Source of the DNA: Phascolarctobacterium faecium DSM 14760
GTDB lineage: Bacteria; Bacillota; Negativicutes; Acidaminococcales; Acidaminococcaceae
Reading direction: 5' to 3'
Length of the DNA: 64,000 bases
Assembly: GCF_003269275.1 (NCBI RefSeq)
Contig: NZ_QLTS01000004.1
Coordinates: 62,001-126,000 of the forward strand
Part shown: one piece after another, positions 8,287 through 18,713 of the stretch
How positions within the stretch are numbered: position 1 is the first letter of the stretch
Layout of the letters: each line of letters starts with the position of its first letter
Made by a program: the position numbers and the translations under genes
The notes under the pieces: model-generated
Told to the model about the DNA's origin: nothing
Databases searched by the model: none
What the model saw: the letters and a program-made list of their open reading frames with translations, nothing else

Positions 8287-9243
8287 ATGGCAAAAGCAAA
8301 CGTATCTCTGGGTGGCAGAGATATCCTTGATCTGGATTCACTTTCCATCGAGGAATATGAAATGATTCTGCAAACTGCGGCAGAAATGAAGAAAATCATG
8401 AAACGTGATATCAAAAAGGTGCCGTCACTGCGGGGAAAATCCATTATCAACCTTTTTTATGAACCAAGCACCAGAACAAGAACCTCATTTGAGCTGGCTG
8501 GAAAATATCTTGGCGCTGACGTAGTTAATATTACTACTGCCAGCTCCAGCGTTGTAAAAGGTGAATGCCTGCGCGATACTATTCTTACTGTACAATCTAT
8601 GGCTTGTGACGCAATCGTTATGCGCCATCCGATCGAGGGTGCCGCTGCTTATGCTGCGGAGGTTGCTGATCCTGTTATCATCAACGCCGGTGACGGAGCG
8701 CATGCACATCCTTCTCAGGGACTTCTGGATATGTTTACCATTCGTGAACAGGGAAAAGATCTGAAGGGGTTAAAAATGGCGATTTTAGGTGACGTTCTGT
8801 ATAGTCGCGTTGCCCGTACTAATATCGCTGCCTGGACTAAGATGGGGGCTGATGTACATGTAGCCGGACCAATGACTTTGCTGCCTCACGATATAGAAAG
8901 TCTGGGCGTAACCGTACACAAACGTGTTGAAGATGCTATCGAAGGTGCAGATGTTATTGATGTCCTGCGCATTCAGCTGGAACGTCAGAAAAAAGGACTG
9001 TTCCCGTCTCCGCGTGAATATGCACGAATCTTTGGCTTGAATGAAAAGCGTCTGGCGCTGGCAAAACCCGATGTTACTGTCCTGCATCCCGGGCCGATGA
9101 ATCGCGGCCTGGAAATTTCCTGGGAGGTCGGCTACTGCGATAACGCCGCTATTCGTGATGAAGTGCAAAATGGTGTAGCAGTACGTATGGCACTCTTATT
9201 CTTGACTTTGACGGGGGGTAAGCAAATTGAAAACATTGATTAA
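8287..9243 (+). CDS. pyrB: Aspartate carbamoyltransferase catalytic subunit
   Basis: Condenses carbamoyl phosphate with L-aspartate to N-carbamoyl-aspartate, the committed step of pyrimidine synthesis. The 318-residue protein shows the carbamoyl-phosphate site EPSTRTRTSFE (about residues 58-68), HPSQGLLD near residue 141 and the aspartate-side HPGPMNRG near residue 265. RBS GGAGG at 8275-8279 supports the ATG at 8287. No pyrI regulatory subunit gene follows; control appears to be by the leader attenuator. It is first in the operon and overlaps pyrC by 17 bases. Confidence 0.96.
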   Translation: MAKANVSLGGRDILDLDSLSIEEYEMILQTAAEMKKIMKRDIKKVPSLRGKSIINLFYEPSTRTRTSFELAGKYLGADVVNITTASSSVVKGECLRDTILTVQSMACDAIVMRHPIEGAAAYAAEVADPVIINAGDGAHAHPSQGLLDMFTIREQGKDLKGLKMAILGDVLYSRVARTNIAAWTKMGADVHVAGPMTLLPHDIESLGVTVHKRVEDAIEGADVIDVLRIQLERQKKGLFPSPREYARIFGLNEKRLALAKPDVTVLHPGPMNRGLEISWEVGYCDNAAIRDEVQNGVAVRMALLFLTLTGGKQIENID

Positions 9244-10519
9244 AAACGGTCGTGTCATCGATCCCAGCCAAAATATTGATGCCATTATGGATTTATTGGT
9301 GGAAGACGGTGTAATCAAAGAAGTTGCGGCGGAGATTAAAGCTGCTGCCGATGAAGTATATGATGCCGATGGGCTTATAGTGGCGCCTGGTTTGGTTGAC
9401 GTGCATACACATTTGCGTGAACCGGGCCTGGAAGCTAAGGAAGATATCGTAACAGGTACAATGGCTGCGGCAGCCGGCGGTGTTACGACTATCGCCTGCA
9501 TGCCGAATACCAAACCCGTTATTGATAACTCTATCATTGTTTCCGGTATTAAGGAACGTGCTGCACGTGAAGGCTATGTTAATGTAGAGGTTATCGGTGC
9601 TATCAGCAAAGGCGAAGAAGGTAAAGAGCTGGCTGAAATGATCGATATGTCTGAAAAAGGCGCGATGGCGTTCTCGGATGACGGGCACTTTGTCAACAGT
9701 CCGCGTCTGTTTACACTTGCCGCCAAATATATAGGTGCTTTTGATAAAGTTTTGATTTCCCATGCTATCGAACCGGAACTGGGACATGAAGGCTACATGC
9801 ATGAAGGTGCTGTTTCCGCACGTATCGGAGTGCCCGGTATACCTGCAATAGCAGAAGATATTGCTGTTGCCCGCGACTGTCTTATTGCCGAATATACCGG
9901 CGCACATGTACATATTGCGCATGTTGCCAGTAAAGGCGCTGTTGATATCATTCGCGGCTTTAAGAAAAAAGGTGTCAATGTGACCTGTGAAGTTACAGTA
10001 CATCATCTGACTTTAACTGACGAGGCCTGTGCTACTTACAGCAGTGCTACCAGGGTCTCGCCGCCGCTGCGCAGCATGGATCATGTAGAGGCTTTGCGCG
10101 CTGCAGTTAAAGATGGCACGGTAGATGCGATCGTCACTGACCACGCTCCGCATGCTCCTGAAGAAAAAGACGTTGAGTTCCGTTATGCTCCCTGCGGATT
10201 TACGGGTTTGGAAACATCCGTTGGTGTAGTTTTAACTGATCTTTATCATACAAACATCTTCACAATTAACGAAATTATTGGTAAAATGAGTACAGAACCT
10301 GCGAATATTTTTGCACTAAAAGCTGGAAGTTTAAAAGTTGGTTATCCGGCAGATGTAACTATTATCGACCTTAACAAAGAATGGACTGTTGATAATACGA
10401 AATTTTATACACGCGGCAAGGTAACTCCTTTCCAAGGAAAACATTGTAAAGGCAAAGCCGTAGCTACGATGGTAGCAGGTAAATTCGTAATGAGAGATGG
10501 TGAAGTATGCAAACGATAG
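9227..10519 (+). CDS. pyrC: Dihydroorotase
   Basis: Zinc amidohydrolase that closes N-carbamoyl-aspartate to dihydroorotate. The 430-residue protein has the type I signature: VDVHTHLREPG (metal-binding HxH, about residues 58-68), the lysine/histidine region, and TDHAPHAPEEK near residue 303 with the catalytic aspartate. Translation begins at TTG (9227), supported by a run of G residues at 9213-9218 and by the family's N-terminal sequence. It overlaps pyrB by 17 bases and carA by 13, so translation is probably coupled. Confidence 0.95.
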   Translation: MKTLIKNGRVIDPSQNIDAIMDLLVEDGVIKEVAAEIKAAADEVYDADGLIVAPGLVDVHTHLREPGLEAKEDIVTGTMAAAAGGVTTIACMPNTKPVIDNSIIVSGIKERAAREGYVNVEVIGAISKGEEGKELAEMIDMSEKGAMAFSDDGHFVNSPRLFTLAAKYIGAFDKVLISHAIEPELGHEGYMHEGAVSARIGVPGIPAIAEDIAVARDCLIAEYTGAHVHIAHVASKGAVDIIRGFKKKGVNVTCEVTVHHLTLTDEACATYSSATRVSPPLRSMDHVEALRAAVKDGTVDAIVTDHAPHAPEEKDVEFRYAPCGFTGLETSVGVVLTDLYHTNIFTINEIIGKMSTEPANIFALKAGSLKVGYPADVTIIDLNKEWTVDNTKFYTRGKVTPFQGKHCKGKAVATMVAGKFVMRDGEVCKR

Positions 10520-11586
10520 CAAGAAAAGGTAAATTGGTATTAAAAGACGGCAGTGTTTATGAAGGCGAGCTGTATGGTAAACGCAATGCGGTAGGTGAGG
10601 TTGTTTTCACTACTGGTATGAGCGGTTATCAGGAAACCTTAACTGATCCGTCGTTTTGCGGGCAGATTGTTGTTATGACTTATCCTTTAGTTGGAAATTA
10701 TGGTACTAACGATCTTTTTAATCAGGGGCGAAAATCTTTTTTTCAGGGATATGTGATCAGTGAACTGTGTGATCATCCCAGCAACTGGCGCTGCGAAAAA
10801 ACGCTGGAACAGTTTTTAGATGAACAGGATGTACCTGTACTGACAGGCGTGGATACGCGTGCGATTACCCGTAAACTTCGCAATTATGGTGTACTGCAGG
10901 GTGTTATCGTGCCGGCAGAAATGCCGCAGGAGGAAGTGGAAAAGCTGCTGGCTACACCAGAAGTACATGATCAGGTAGCTACAGTAACAACTCCTGAAAT
11001 TTATACGCTTGGCAACGGCAAATATCATGTTGCGGTCATGGATTTTGGTATCAAACAAAATATTCTTGAATATCTGGCCAGTTTTGACTGCCATTTGACG
11101 GTTTTTCCTGCATATACTACAGCAGAGGAGATTTTGGCAGCACGGCCGGACGGTATTTTCTTAGCTAATGGCCCCGGAGATCCGAAGGATTTACAGCCGA
11201 TCATTGAAGAAGTTAAAAAGCTGATCGGCAAGAAGCCTATTTTCGGCATCTGCTTAGGTCATCAAATTTTAGCTTTGGCTAATGGTGCTGATACCTTTAA
11301 AATGAAATTCGGGCATCGTGGCGTCAATCATCCGGTTAAAGACCTTTTGGAAAATAAGGTTCTGATCAGTTCACAAAACCATGGTTATGCTGTTGACGAA
11401 AAATCTTTAGCCGGTCTGAATGTGGAAATAACTAATATCTCACTGAATGATGGTACGATTGAAGGTTTGCGTTATCTTGACCATCCTTCTTTCGCAGTTC
11501 AGTATCATCCCGAGGCAAGCCCCGGACCAGGCGGCCATGAATATTTATTTAAACGTTTTGTAAAAATGATGGGAGGCCAAAACTGA
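10507..11586 (+). CDS. carA: Carbamoyl-phosphate synthase small (glutaminase) subunit
   Basis: Hydrolyses glutamine and passes ammonia to CarB for carbamoyl phosphate synthesis. The 359-residue protein has the N-terminal CPSase-small domain ([11 protein letters not shown] near residue 13) and a C-terminal class I amidotransferase with nucleophile Cys249 in FGICLGHQ and the HPEASPGP motif (His/Glu of the triad) near residue 335. It sits inside the pyr operon, which suggests it serves pyrimidines first. Its TGA overlaps the carB ATG by one base. Confidence 0.96.
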   Translation: MQTIARKGKLVLKDGSVYEGELYGKRNAVGEVVFTTGMSGYQETLTDPSFCGQIVVMTYPLVGNYGTNDLFNQGRKSFFQGYVISELCDHPSNWRCEKTLEQFLDEQDVPVLTGVDTRAITRKLRNYGVLQGVIVPAEMPQEEVEKLLATPEVHDQVATVTTPEIYTLGNGKYHVAVMDFGIKQNILEYLASFDCHLTVFPAYTTAEEILAARPDGIFLANGPGDPKDLQPIIEEVKKLIGKKPIFGICLGHQILALANGADTFKMKFGHRGVNHPVKDLLENKVLISSQNHGYAVDEKSLAGLNVEITNISLNDGTIEGLRYLDHPSFAVQYHPEASPGPGGHEYLFKRFVKMMGGQN

Positions 11587-14500
11587 TGCCAAAGCTGCAA
11601 AATATCAAAAAAGTTCTTGTTATCGGTTCCGGCCCGATCATTATCGGTCAAGCTGCTGAGTTTGACTATGCCGGTACTCAGGCCTGCCGTTCTCTGAAAG
11701 AAGAAGGGCTGGAGGTCGTACTTGTCAATAGTAACCCGGCTACGATTATGACGGACGTGCATATTGCCGACCGTGTTTATATTGAGCCTGTTAATGTTGA
11801 ATTTTTGGAAAGTGTTATTAAACGCGAGCGTCCTGATTCTTTGCTGGCAACTTTGGGTGGTCAGGTTGGCCTGAATCTTGCAATCGATCTGGAGGAAAAA
11901 GGTATTCTGCGCGAATATAACGTGCAGCTTTTAGGTACTCAGATTTATAGTATCAAGAGAGCAGAAGATCGTGAGCTTTTCAAAGAAACTATGGAAAAAA
12001 TCAATCAGCCGATTCCGGAAAGCGCTATTGTTGAAACGATGGCGGCAGCGAAGGAATTTGCCCGTAAAGTCGGGTTTCCTCTGATCGTTCGGCCAGCATA
12101 TACTTTGGGCGGCACCGGCGGCGGTATCGCTGAAAGTGAAGATGAACTGGATGAAATCGTTAATAAAGGTTTGAAATACAGTCTTATTGGTCAGGCATTG
12201 ATTGAACGCAGCGTAGCGGGCTGGAAAGAGATTGAATTTGAAGTGCTGCGTGACGCGGCTGATAACTGCATCACTGTCTGCTCAATGGAAAATCTTGATC
12301 CTGTAGGCGTACATACCGGCGATTCTATCGTTGCCGCTCCGGCGCAGACTCTGAGCGATCGCGAAGTACAGCTGCTGCGTCAGGCTTCTATTGATATAGT
12401 ACGTGAATTGGGTGTGCGCGGCGGCTGTAATGTGCAGCTGGCATTGGATCCCAATTCTGAACGTTATTATGTAATCGAAGTAAATCCGCGTGTCAGCCGT
12501 TCTTCGGCTTTGGCTTCTAAAGCTACCGGTTACCCGATCGCAAAGGTTTCCAGTAAAATAGCTATCGGTTATAATCTGGACGAGATTCAAAATGCTGTAA
12601 CGAAAAAGACAACTGCCTGCTTCGAGCCTTCTATTGATTATGTAGTACTGAAATTCCCGCGCTGGCCTTTTGATAAATTTGTTACAGCCGACCGTACATT
12701 AGGCACCCAAATGAAGGCTACCGGCGAAGTTATGGCTATCGAACGCACACTGGAAGCAGCAATGCTGAAAGCGATCCGTTCTTTGGAAATCGGTTTGACT
12801 CATCTGGAAATGCCGGAATTAAAAGAACTGAGTGATGAAGAAATTCGTGCTCGCATTTCTAAGATCGATGATGAACGTATCTTTGTTGTTGCCGAAGCAC
12901 TTCGTCGAGGCGTAAGTCTGGAAGAGATCCATGAGATCACGATGATCGACAGATGGTTCCTGCAGAAAATATTGAATATCGTCAAGATGGAAACTGTTTT
13001 AAAAACTGAACCGATGACTAAGGAGATAATGCGTAAAGCTAAACGCATGGGCTTTGCCGATGTGGTTATTGGCGAATATATCGGTAAACAGATGATGGAA
13101 GTACGTGCTATACGTAAGGACTGGGGCATTATCCCAACCTATAAAATGGTTGATACCTGTGCTGCCGAGTTTGAAGCTGAAACACCTTATTATTATTCTA
13201 CCTATGCTGTTGAAGATGAAGTGCGCGTCAGTGATAAAAAGAAGGTTGCTGTGTTAGGCAGCGGACCGATCCGTATCGGGCAAGGCGTAGAGTTTGACTA
13301 TTGCTCTGTACATTCCGTATGGGCACTGAAAGAGCTTGGATATGAAACCATCATTATTAACAATAACCCGGAAACTGTAAGTACGGACTTTGATACTTCT
13401 GATCGTCTGTATTTTGAACCTTTGACAGTAGAAGATGTTTTGAATATTCTTGATAAAGAACAGCCTGAAGGCGTTATCGTACAGTTTGGCGGCCAAACGG
13501 CAATCAATCTGGCTGGACCGCTTGCAGATGCAGGCGTGAAAATACTTGGCTCCAGTGTTGACAGTATTGACAGAGCCGAAGATAGAGAACGTTTTGAACA
13601 GCTTTTGACAAACTGCAATATTCCGCGTCCGAAAGGGCATACTGTTTTTGATACGGCAGGCGCTTTAAAAGCTGCAGCTGATGTCGGATATCCGGTTATG
13701 GTTCGTCCGTCTTATGTTTTGGGCGGTCGCGCAATGGAAATAGTTTATAATGATGAAGAACTGAAACATTATATGTCCAGTGCTGTTAAGGCTTCACGCG
13801 AACATCCGGTACTGGTCGATCATTATCTGCAGGGTACAGAGGTCGAAGTCGATGCTATCTGCGACGGTAATGAAGTGCTGATTCCCGGTATTATGGAGCA
13901 TATCGAACGTGCAGGTGTGCATTCCGGCGATTCTATCGCTGTTTATCCGCCGCGTAATCTGTCCGAGTCGGTTATCAAAACTATCATTGATTATACCAAC
14001 CGTATGGCACTTGGACTGGAAGTAAAAGGCATGATCAACATCCAGTATATCGTACGGAATAATGAGGTTTATGTAATTGAAGTAAATCCGCGTTCTTCCC
14101 GTACAGTTCCTTTCCTGAGTAAGGTCACCAACGTGCCGATGATCAATGTAGCAACTAAAGCAGCTATGGGTCATTCGCTGCGTGAGCAGGGGTATAAACC
14201 AGGCTTGGGCTTCTTCCCGGACTATTATGCAGTTAAAGCCCCTGTGTTCTCCTTCAACAAAATGAGTAATGTCGATATTACATTAGGGCCTGAGATGAAA
14301 TCTACAGGCGAAGTAATGTGCGTTGATTATCAGTACTCACGTGCTTTGTATAAAGCATGTATTGCTTCCGGTATCAATGTACCGCATGAAGGCTCGATAC
14401 TGATCACTGTTGCTGATATGGATAAACCTGAAGCGGCAGAAATTGCGGCCGGTTTTGCCGATCTGGGCTATGAAATCATGGCTACCGGAGGTACAGCGGA

Positions 14501-14795
14501 ATATCTGAAAGAAAAGGGTGTTAAGGTGACCGTAGCGACTAAAGTCAGCGAGGGCAGCCCCAACATTCTTGACGATATCAAAGAAGGCCGGATAAGTATG
14601 GTTATCAATACAACTAACCATGGTCGTGATGCTGAGCGTGACGGCTTTAAAATCAGACGTTCTACAGTAGAGCATGCCATTGCCTGCCTGACTTCTATGG
14701 ACACAGCACGTGAACTGCAGCACGTTATGTCGGCAATGCGCCGCCGCCGTGTGGTCAGCATCGTTGCATTGCAGGATTTAGCCTGGGAGGGATAA
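11586..14795 (+). CDS. carB: Carbamoyl-phosphate synthase large subunit
   Basis: Makes carbamoyl phosphate from bicarbonate, ammonia and two ATP. The 1069-residue length and two tandem homologous halves are canonical: each begins with a GSGPI.IGQ nucleotide-binding motif (near residues 15 and 557) and carries ATP-grasp elements ([12 protein letters not shown] near 170, [12 protein letters not shown] near 708). The C-terminal MGS-like allosteric domain spans about residues 930-1069 ([14 protein letters not shown]). It overlaps carA by one base and is followed after four bases by the GTG start of pyrK. Confidence 0.97.
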   Translation: MPKLQNIKKVLVIGSGPIIIGQAAEFDYAGTQACRSLKEEGLEVVLVNSNPATIMTDVHIADRVYIEPVNVEFLESVIKRERPDSLLATLGGQVGLNLAIDLEEKGILREYNVQLLGTQIYSIKRAEDRELFKETMEKINQPIPESAIVETMAAAKEFARKVGFPLIVRPAYTLGGTGGGIAESEDELDEIVNKGLKYSLIGQALIERSVAGWKEIEFEVLRDAADNCITVCSMENLDPVGVHTGDSIVAAPAQTLSDREVQLLRQASIDIVRELGVRGGCNVQLALDPNSERYYVIEVNPRVSRSSALASKATGYPIAKVSSKIAIGYNLDEIQNAVTKKTTACFEPSIDYVVLKFPRWPFDKFVTADRTLGTQMKATGEVMAIERTLEAAMLKAIRSLEIGLTHLEMPELKELSDEEIRARISKIDDERIFVVAEALRRGVSLEEIHEITMIDRWFLQKILNIVKMETVLKTEPMTKEIMRKAKRMGFADVVIGEYIGKQMMEVRAIRKDWGIIPTYKMVDTCAAEFEAETPYYYSTYAVEDEVRVSDKKKVAVLGSGPIRIGQGVEFDYCSVHSVWALKELGYETIIINNNPETVSTDFDTSDRLYFEPLTVEDVLNILDKEQPEGVIVQFGGQTAINLAGPLADAGVKILGSSVDSIDRAEDRERFEQLLTNCNIPRPKGHTVFDTAGALKAAADVGYPVMVRPSYVLGGRAMEIVYNDEELKHYMSSAVKASREHPVLVDHYLQGTEVEVDAICDGNEVLIPGIMEHIERAGVHSGDSIAVYPPRNLSESVIKTIIDYTNRMALGLEVKGMINIQYIVRNNEVYVIEVNPRSSRTVPFLSKVTNVPMINVATKAAMGHSLREQGYKPGLGFFPDYYAVKAPVFSFNKMSNVDITLGPEMKSTGEVMCVDYQYSRALYKACIASGINVPHEGSILITVADMDKPEAAEIAAGFADLGYEIMATGGTAEYLKEKGVKVTVATKVSEGSPNILDDIKEGRISMVINTTNHGRDAERDGFKIRRSTVEHAIACLTSMDTARELQHVMSAMRRRRVVSIVALQDLAWEG

Positions 14796-14799
14796 GCCC

Positions 14800-15573
14800 G
14801 TGCCAAAAACTATTACGAACGCCACTGTTATTGGTCAGCGTGTTTTAAACGCTACTACAAAATTAATAGAAGTTTATGCTCCCGAGATCGCCAAAACGGC
14901 GGTCCCGGGACAATTCGTGAATGTGCAGGTCTGCAAGAATACGGCTCCGTTGCTTCGCCGTCCTTTTGGCGTTGCCGGAGTAAATGCGGATAATGGTACT
15001 TTCATTATGATCTACCGCATTATTGGCGAGGCTACTCATATTCTGGCAGAAGTGTGCAGTGGAGATAAGCTGAGTATCGTAGGTCCTTTAGGCCATGGCT
15101 TCGCTATGGAGGCTGAACGTCCATTGCTGGTTGGTGGTGGTCTGGGACTGGCGCCGCTGCTGTATTTGGCAGAAGGATTCTGTGCGCAGAACAAGCCCAT
15201 AGAGATTTTGATGGGAGGGCGTTCGGAAGAAGAACTGTTTTGGACAGATTTGTACGAAGATATTTGCCAAAATATCCATATTACGACAGATGACGGCAGT
15301 TGTGGTGTGCAGGGGACAGTAATTGCTCTTTTGCCGCAGCTTTTAGACAGCGGTAAATATGACTGCGTCTATGTCTGTGGGCCTGTGCCGATGATGAAAG
15401 CTGTAGCTGAAGTTGCTGACGAAAAAAATATAAAATGTCAGGTTTCTTTGGAAAAGTATATGGCCTGCGGTCTTGGCGCTTGCTTGTCCTGTTCGTGCAG
15501 TGGTATAGGCAAGCGGCTTAAGGTTTGTACCGACGGCCCGGTATTTTGGGCCGAGGAGGTGGGCGAATGGTAA
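14800..15573 (+). CDS. pyrK: Dihydroorotate dehydrogenase B, electron-transfer subunit
   Basis: FAD and [2Fe-2S] subunit that passes electrons from dihydroorotate oxidation in PyrD to NAD+. The 257-residue protein has a ferredoxin-reductase-like FAD domain (RRPFGVAGV near residue 54), a nucleotide-binding domain with [14 protein letters not shown] near residue 112, and a C-terminal cysteine cluster ([11 protein letters not shown], then VCTDGP) that binds the iron-sulfur centre. GTG start at 14800 follows GGGAGG. It overlaps pyrD by seven bases. The pairing with PyrD defines a class 1B enzyme. Confidence 0.95.
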   Translation: MPKTITNATVIGQRVLNATTKLIEVYAPEIAKTAVPGQFVNVQVCKNTAPLLRRPFGVAGVNADNGTFIMIYRIIGEATHILAEVCSGDKLSIVGPLGHGFAMEAERPLLVGGGLGLAPLLYLAEGFCAQNKPIEILMGGRSEEELFWTDLYEDICQNIHITTDDGSCGVQGTVIALLPQLLDSGKYDCVYVCGPVPMMKAVAEVADEKNIKCQVSLEKYMACGLGACLSCSCSGIGKRLKVCTDGPVFWAEEVGEW

Positions 15574-16529
15574 AAGCATTGTATGATGGACGGTTGGCGA
15601 CAAATATTGCCGGCTTGAAAATGAAAACACCGATTACCACAGCTTCCGGTACTTTTGGCTTTGGACTGGAATTTACCGACTTTCTTGATCTTGAAAAAGT
15701 AGGGGCTGTTACTGTTAAAGGTACCTCCTTAGAACCGCAGCCGGGGAATAAGGGACAGCGTGCTGTTGAAACTCCGTCAGGGATGCTCAACAGTATCGGA
15801 CTTGAAAATCCTGGTGTGGATTATTTTTTGGAAACAACGTTGCCGCAACTGCGTCAGTATGACGTACCGGTAATAGTTAATATTTATGCCCATTCCTATG
15901 AAGATTACGGCAAGGTTGCCAAAAAACTGGATGTAGAAGGCGTTGACGCTTTAGAAATAAATATTTCCTGCCCAAATGTCAAAGAAGGAGGCCTGGTTTT
16001 TGGTACCTGCCCTGACAGTGCAGCTGAAGTAGTTAAAGCGGTAAAAAGCAATACGTCTAAAATGGTGATTACCAAGCTTTCACCCAACGTGACCGATATC
16101 GTAGCCATGGCCCAGGCTGTAGAAGCGGCGGGAACTGACGCTATTTCACTGATCAACACCTTGATTGGTATGAAAATAGATATTGACAGGCAAAAGCCGG
16201 TTTTAGGCAATGTTATCGGCGGACTTAGCGGTCCGGCTGTACGTCCTGTTGCAGTGCGGATGTGTTATCAGGTTGCTCAGAACGTACATGTGCCTATTAT
16301 CGGTATGGGCGGCATTATGACAGCAGAAGATGCGATAGAATTTTTTCTGGCAGGTGCCAGCGCAGTTGCTGTAGGAACTGTTAATTTTACCAATCCTTGT
16401 ATTGCAGAAACTATTTCACATGGTATTTTGGAATATATGGATAAGCATGGCATTAAAAAACTTAAAGATATGATCGGTTTGGCGTTGCCAGAAGGTAAGA
16501 TCCATCTGAAACGCGCTGTAAAACGTTAA
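15567..16529 (+). CDS. pyrD: Dihydroorotate dehydrogenase B (NAD+), catalytic subunit
   Basis: FMN TIM-barrel enzyme oxidising dihydroorotate to orotate in a PyrDK heterotetramer. I choose the ATG at 15567 (320 residues) because GAGGAGG lies directly upstream and the family's N-terminus begins there; the frame is open further upstream, but that part would lie inside pyrK. Seen in the protein: TASGTFGFG near residue 25, the active-site cysteine in [11 protein letters not shown] near residue 133, and phosphate-binding GMGGI near residue 249. Class 1B is confirmed by the adjacent pyrK. Confidence 0.95.
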   Translation: MVKALYDGRLATNIAGLKMKTPITTASGTFGFGLEFTDFLDLEKVGAVTVKGTSLEPQPGNKGQRAVETPSGMLNSIGLENPGVDYFLETTLPQLRQYDVPVIVNIYAHSYEDYGKVAKKLDVEGVDALEINISCPNVKEGGLVFGTCPDSAAEVVKAVKSNTSKMVITKLSPNVTDIVAMAQAVEAAGTDAISLINTLIGMKIDIDRQKPVLGNVIGGLSGPAVRPVAVRMCYQVAQNVHVPIIGMGGIMTAEDAIEFFLAGASAVAVGTVNFTNPCIAETISHGILEYMDKHGIKKLKDMIGLALPEGKIHLKRAVKR

Positions 16530-16541
16530 GGGGGTGGCAGG

Positions 16542-17258
16542 ATGAATCATGACGATCGTTTGATCGTAGCTTTGGATTTCCCCACAATGGAACAGGCTAA
16601 AGCAGTAGTATTGGAATTAGGAGATAATGTCAGCCATTATAAGGTTGGTATGGAGCTTTATTATGCTGCGGGAAGTGAAATGATACGCTTCCTCAAAGGT
16701 CATAATAAGCAGGTGTTTCTTGACTTAAAATTACAGGACATTCCCAATACCGTTGCAGGTGCTTTGGCGGTTCTTACTGGTTTAGGTGCAGATATGATGA
16801 ATGTACATGCCGTAGGCGGTAAAAAGATGATGCAGGCAGCTGTTAAATCTGTGCGTGAAGCTGCTGCAAAATTGGGACGCCCGGCGCCGAAACTGATTGC
16901 TGTTACTATTTTGACCAGTATGGATGATGAGCAGTTTGGTGATCTTAATTATAAGAACACTATTGCAGAGCAGGTTATTGCTTTGGCAAAGCTGGCACAG
17001 GAAGCTGGCATGGATGGTGTCGTTGCCTCGCCACAGGAAGCTGCAGGTATTCGAAGTGCCTGTGGTCCCGAGTTTTTGATCGTTACTCCCGGTGTACGTC
17101 CGGCTGGTGCGTCTATAGATGACCAAAGCCGTATCGCTACTCCTGTCGGAGCATTTAAAAATGGTTCCAGCCATATCGTAGTAGGGCGTCCTATTACTAA
17201 AGCAGAAGATAAAATTGCTGCGGCACAAAGCATCGTAGCAGAAATCAGAGGTGTTTGA
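16542..17258 (+). CDS. pyrF: Orotidine 5'-phosphate decarboxylase
   Basis: Decarboxylates OMP to UMP, the last step of the pathway. The 238-residue TIM-barrel protein has the usual length of bacterial type 1 enzymes. The catalytic DLKLQDIPNTV block (the Asp-Lys-Asp network, with the second His/Phe position changed to Gln) is near residue 61, and the phosphate-binding VTPGVRP segment near 184 and VVGRPI near 212. RBS GGGGTGGCAGG precedes the ATG. It is followed immediately by pyrE. Confidence 0.94.
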   Translation: MNHDDRLIVALDFPTMEQAKAVVLELGDNVSHYKVGMELYYAAGSEMIRFLKGHNKQVFLDLKLQDIPNTVAGALAVLTGLGADMMNVHAVGGKKMMQAAVKSVREAAAKLGRPAPKLIAVTILTSMDDEQFGDLNYKNTIAEQVIALAKLAQEAGMDGVVASPQEAAGIRSACGPEFLIVTPGVRPAGASIDDQSRIATPVGAFKNGSSHIVVGRPITKAEDKIAAAQSIVAEIRGV

Positions 17259-17259
17259 T

Positions 17260-17835
17260 ATGTTGCAAGAAAAAGAAGTAATGCAGCTTTTAGAAGAAAC
17301 TGAAGCCGTGCTTCACGGACATTTTTTGTTGACCAGTGGTTTGCACAGCCCTATGTATGTAGAAAAATTCAATGTGCTGCAGCATCCTAAATACACAGAA
17401 AAGCTTTGTCAGGAGTTGGCTGAACGTTATGCTGCTGATAATGTAGAACTGGTAGTAGGTCCAATGACAGGCGGTATCCTGCTGGCGCACGAAGTTGGTA
17501 AAGCGCTTGATACCCGTGCTATTTTTACCGAACGCGAAAATGGTAAAATGACTTTAAAACGCGGTTTTGAGATTCCAAAAGGAACTCGTGTACTGATCGT
17601 TGAAGATATTGTTACAACTGGCGGCAGTGTTATGGAAGTTCTGGATGTTGTTAAAGAACATGGCGGCATTCCTGTCGGTATTGGGCTTTTGGTTGACCGC
17701 AGCGGCGGTAAAGTTGATTTTGGTATTCGTACTGAAGCTTTACTGCATCTTGATGTACCAACATTTAAAGAAGAGGACTGCCCACTTTGTAAAGAAGGTA
17801 AGCCTTTTACTAAACGTGGTCGTACCGGAAAATAA
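17260..17835 (+). CDS. pyrE: Orotate phosphoribosyltransferase
   Basis: Joins orotate to PRPP to give OMP. I place the start at ATG 17260 (191 residues), because AGAGGTG at 17247-17253 is well spaced from it; an in-frame GTG at 17251 is less likely. The PRPP-binding motif VLIVEDIVTTGGSV is near residue 112 and the mobile catalytic loop (ERENGKMTLKRGF) just before it. The C-terminal CPLCKEGKP gives a CxxC typical of Firmicute-type PyrE. Last gene of the pyr operon, closed by a strong terminator. Confidence 0.94.
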   Translation: MLQEKEVMQLLEETEAVLHGHFLLTSGLHSPMYVEKFNVLQHPKYTEKLCQELAERYAADNVELVVGPMTGGILLAHEVGKALDTRAIFTERENGKMTLKRGFEIPKGTRVLIVEDIVTTGGSVMEVLDVVKEHGGIPVGIGLLVDRSGGKVDFGIRTEALLHLDVPTFKEEDCPLCKEGKPFTKRGRTGK

Positions 17836-17853
17836 ATTGTACAGTGTTAATAG

Positions 17854-17907
17854 TATGAAAATAAAGTCCGATCGCTTATAATAAAGTGATCGGACTTTAT
17901 TTTCATA
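17854..17907 (+). terminator. Terminator of the pyr operon
   Basis: Two 23-base arms (17854-17876 and 17885-17907) pair with one mismatch around an eight-base loop. The outer part of the stem is the A-tract/T-tract pair, so it can act as an intrinsic terminator in either direction. Confidence 0.85.
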
Positions 17908-17952
17908 TGATTTTTGTTATAATAGAGACTGCGTGTAAAAGGGGGAAAAAAG

Positions 17953-18186
17953 ATGCATATTGTAATCAGAGATCATATTTTAGAAGGAGATAATCTTGAT
18001 GAACTTGCCGCCTGCTTGCTAAGATGGATGCCACCTTTAGTGCCGTGGATGCTTGATCTGCAAAAGGAAGTAAAAGAGCAGGCGGGTGAATATGGAAGTG
18101 AAGGCAAGGCACTGTTAGCTATTGTCAAAGCTAATCCTGATAAATATAAAATAGATTATCAAAGTAAGGACAGTCCTTTTTTATAA
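17953..18186 (+). CDS. Small hypothetical protein (77 residues)
   Basis: I do not recognise a family. The product is short, mixed-charge and probably cytosolic: an N-terminal HIVIRDHILEGDNLDEL segment, a proline/tryptophan-rich patch (RWMPPLVPWML, residues 24-34) and a charged C-terminal half. Coding is supported by a purine-rich RBS (AAAGGGGGAAAAAAG) before the ATG, by a clean intrinsic terminator after the stop, and by isolation between two terminators as a single-gene unit. A positive assignment would need homologues. Confidence 0.6.
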   Translation: MHIVIRDHILEGDNLDELAACLLRWMPPLVPWMLDLQKEVKEQAGEYGSEGKALLAIVKANPDKYKIDYQSKDSPFL

Positions 18187-18191
18187 TTAGT

Positions 18192-18232
18192 AACCAAGGG
18201 AGGTCAGGCATTACAGCTGACTTCCCTTGGTT
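18192..18232 (+). terminator. Intrinsic terminator after the 77-residue gene
   Basis: A 16-base stem (18192-18207 with 18217-18232, one G-U pair) followed by TTTATTTTA. Confidence 0.85.
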
Positions 18233-18257
18233 TTATTTTAGACATATTAAAATAAAA

Positions 18258-18282
18258 AAGCTGCAGACATCGTCTGCAGCTT
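18258..18282 (-). terminator. Terminator of the minus-strand tRNA cluster
   Basis: A perfect 11-base stem around ATC, followed on the minus strand by a run of six T residues, just after tRNA-Trp. Confidence 0.85.
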
Positions 18283-18291
18283 ACTTTTGCG

Positions 18292-18367
18292 TGGCAGGGG
18301 CAGTAGGAATCGAACCCACAACCAACGGTTTTGGAGACCGCTACTCTACCAGTTGAGCTATACCCCT
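18292..18367 (-). tRNA. tRNA-Trp (anticodon CCA)
   Basis: A 76-base cloverleaf on the minus strand with a 7-bp acceptor stem, the D-loop AGCTCAACTGGTAGAG, anticodon CCA in GGTCTCCAAAACC, TpsiC GGTTCGATTCC and an encoded CCA end. Third in the cluster after Asp and Gly. Confidence 0.96.
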
Positions 18368-18371
18368 AAAA

Positions 18372-18446
<75 letters not shown>

Positions 18447-18449
18447 AAA

Positions 18450-18526
18450 TGGCGACCCGGATGGGACTCGAACCCACGACCTCCGCCGTGACAGGGCGGC
18501 ATTCTAACCAACTGAACCACCGGGCC
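18450..18526 (-). tRNA. tRNA-Asp (anticodon GTC)
   Basis: A 77-base cloverleaf with anticodon GTC in CCTGTCACG and encoded CCA; first gene of the minus-strand cluster. It is identical to the plus-strand tRNA-Asp at 34864-34940, so the two form an inverted repeat around a 16-kb block. Confidence 0.97.
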
Positions 18527-18553
18527 ATTTGTCAGTAGTCCTGACAGATATAA

Positions 18554-18582
18554 ATAATACCATAAAACCATGAATGATGCAA
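18554..18582 (-). promoter_or_regulatory. Promoter of the minus-strand tRNA cluster
   Basis: Read on the minus strand: TTGCAT, 17-base spacer, TATTAT, ending 27 bases before the tRNA-Asp 5' end. Confidence 0.6.
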
Positions 18583-18621
18583 GGATTTTCTGTAATTTTA
18601 CTAAATTACTTTTCAGCGGCT

Positions 18622-18649
18622 TTGCAAAATAATCGTTTTAGCGTATAAT
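18622..18649 (+). promoter_or_regulatory. Promoter of the DNA glycosylase gene
   Basis: TTGCAA (18622-18627), 16-base spacer, TATAAT (18644-18649), 64 bases before the ATG. Confidence 0.55.
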
Positions 18650-18713
18650 CATAAGTAATATCAACGATAGTACTGTTTCGTTGAATAACCAAAGTAAATA
18701 AGGAGGATGTATC

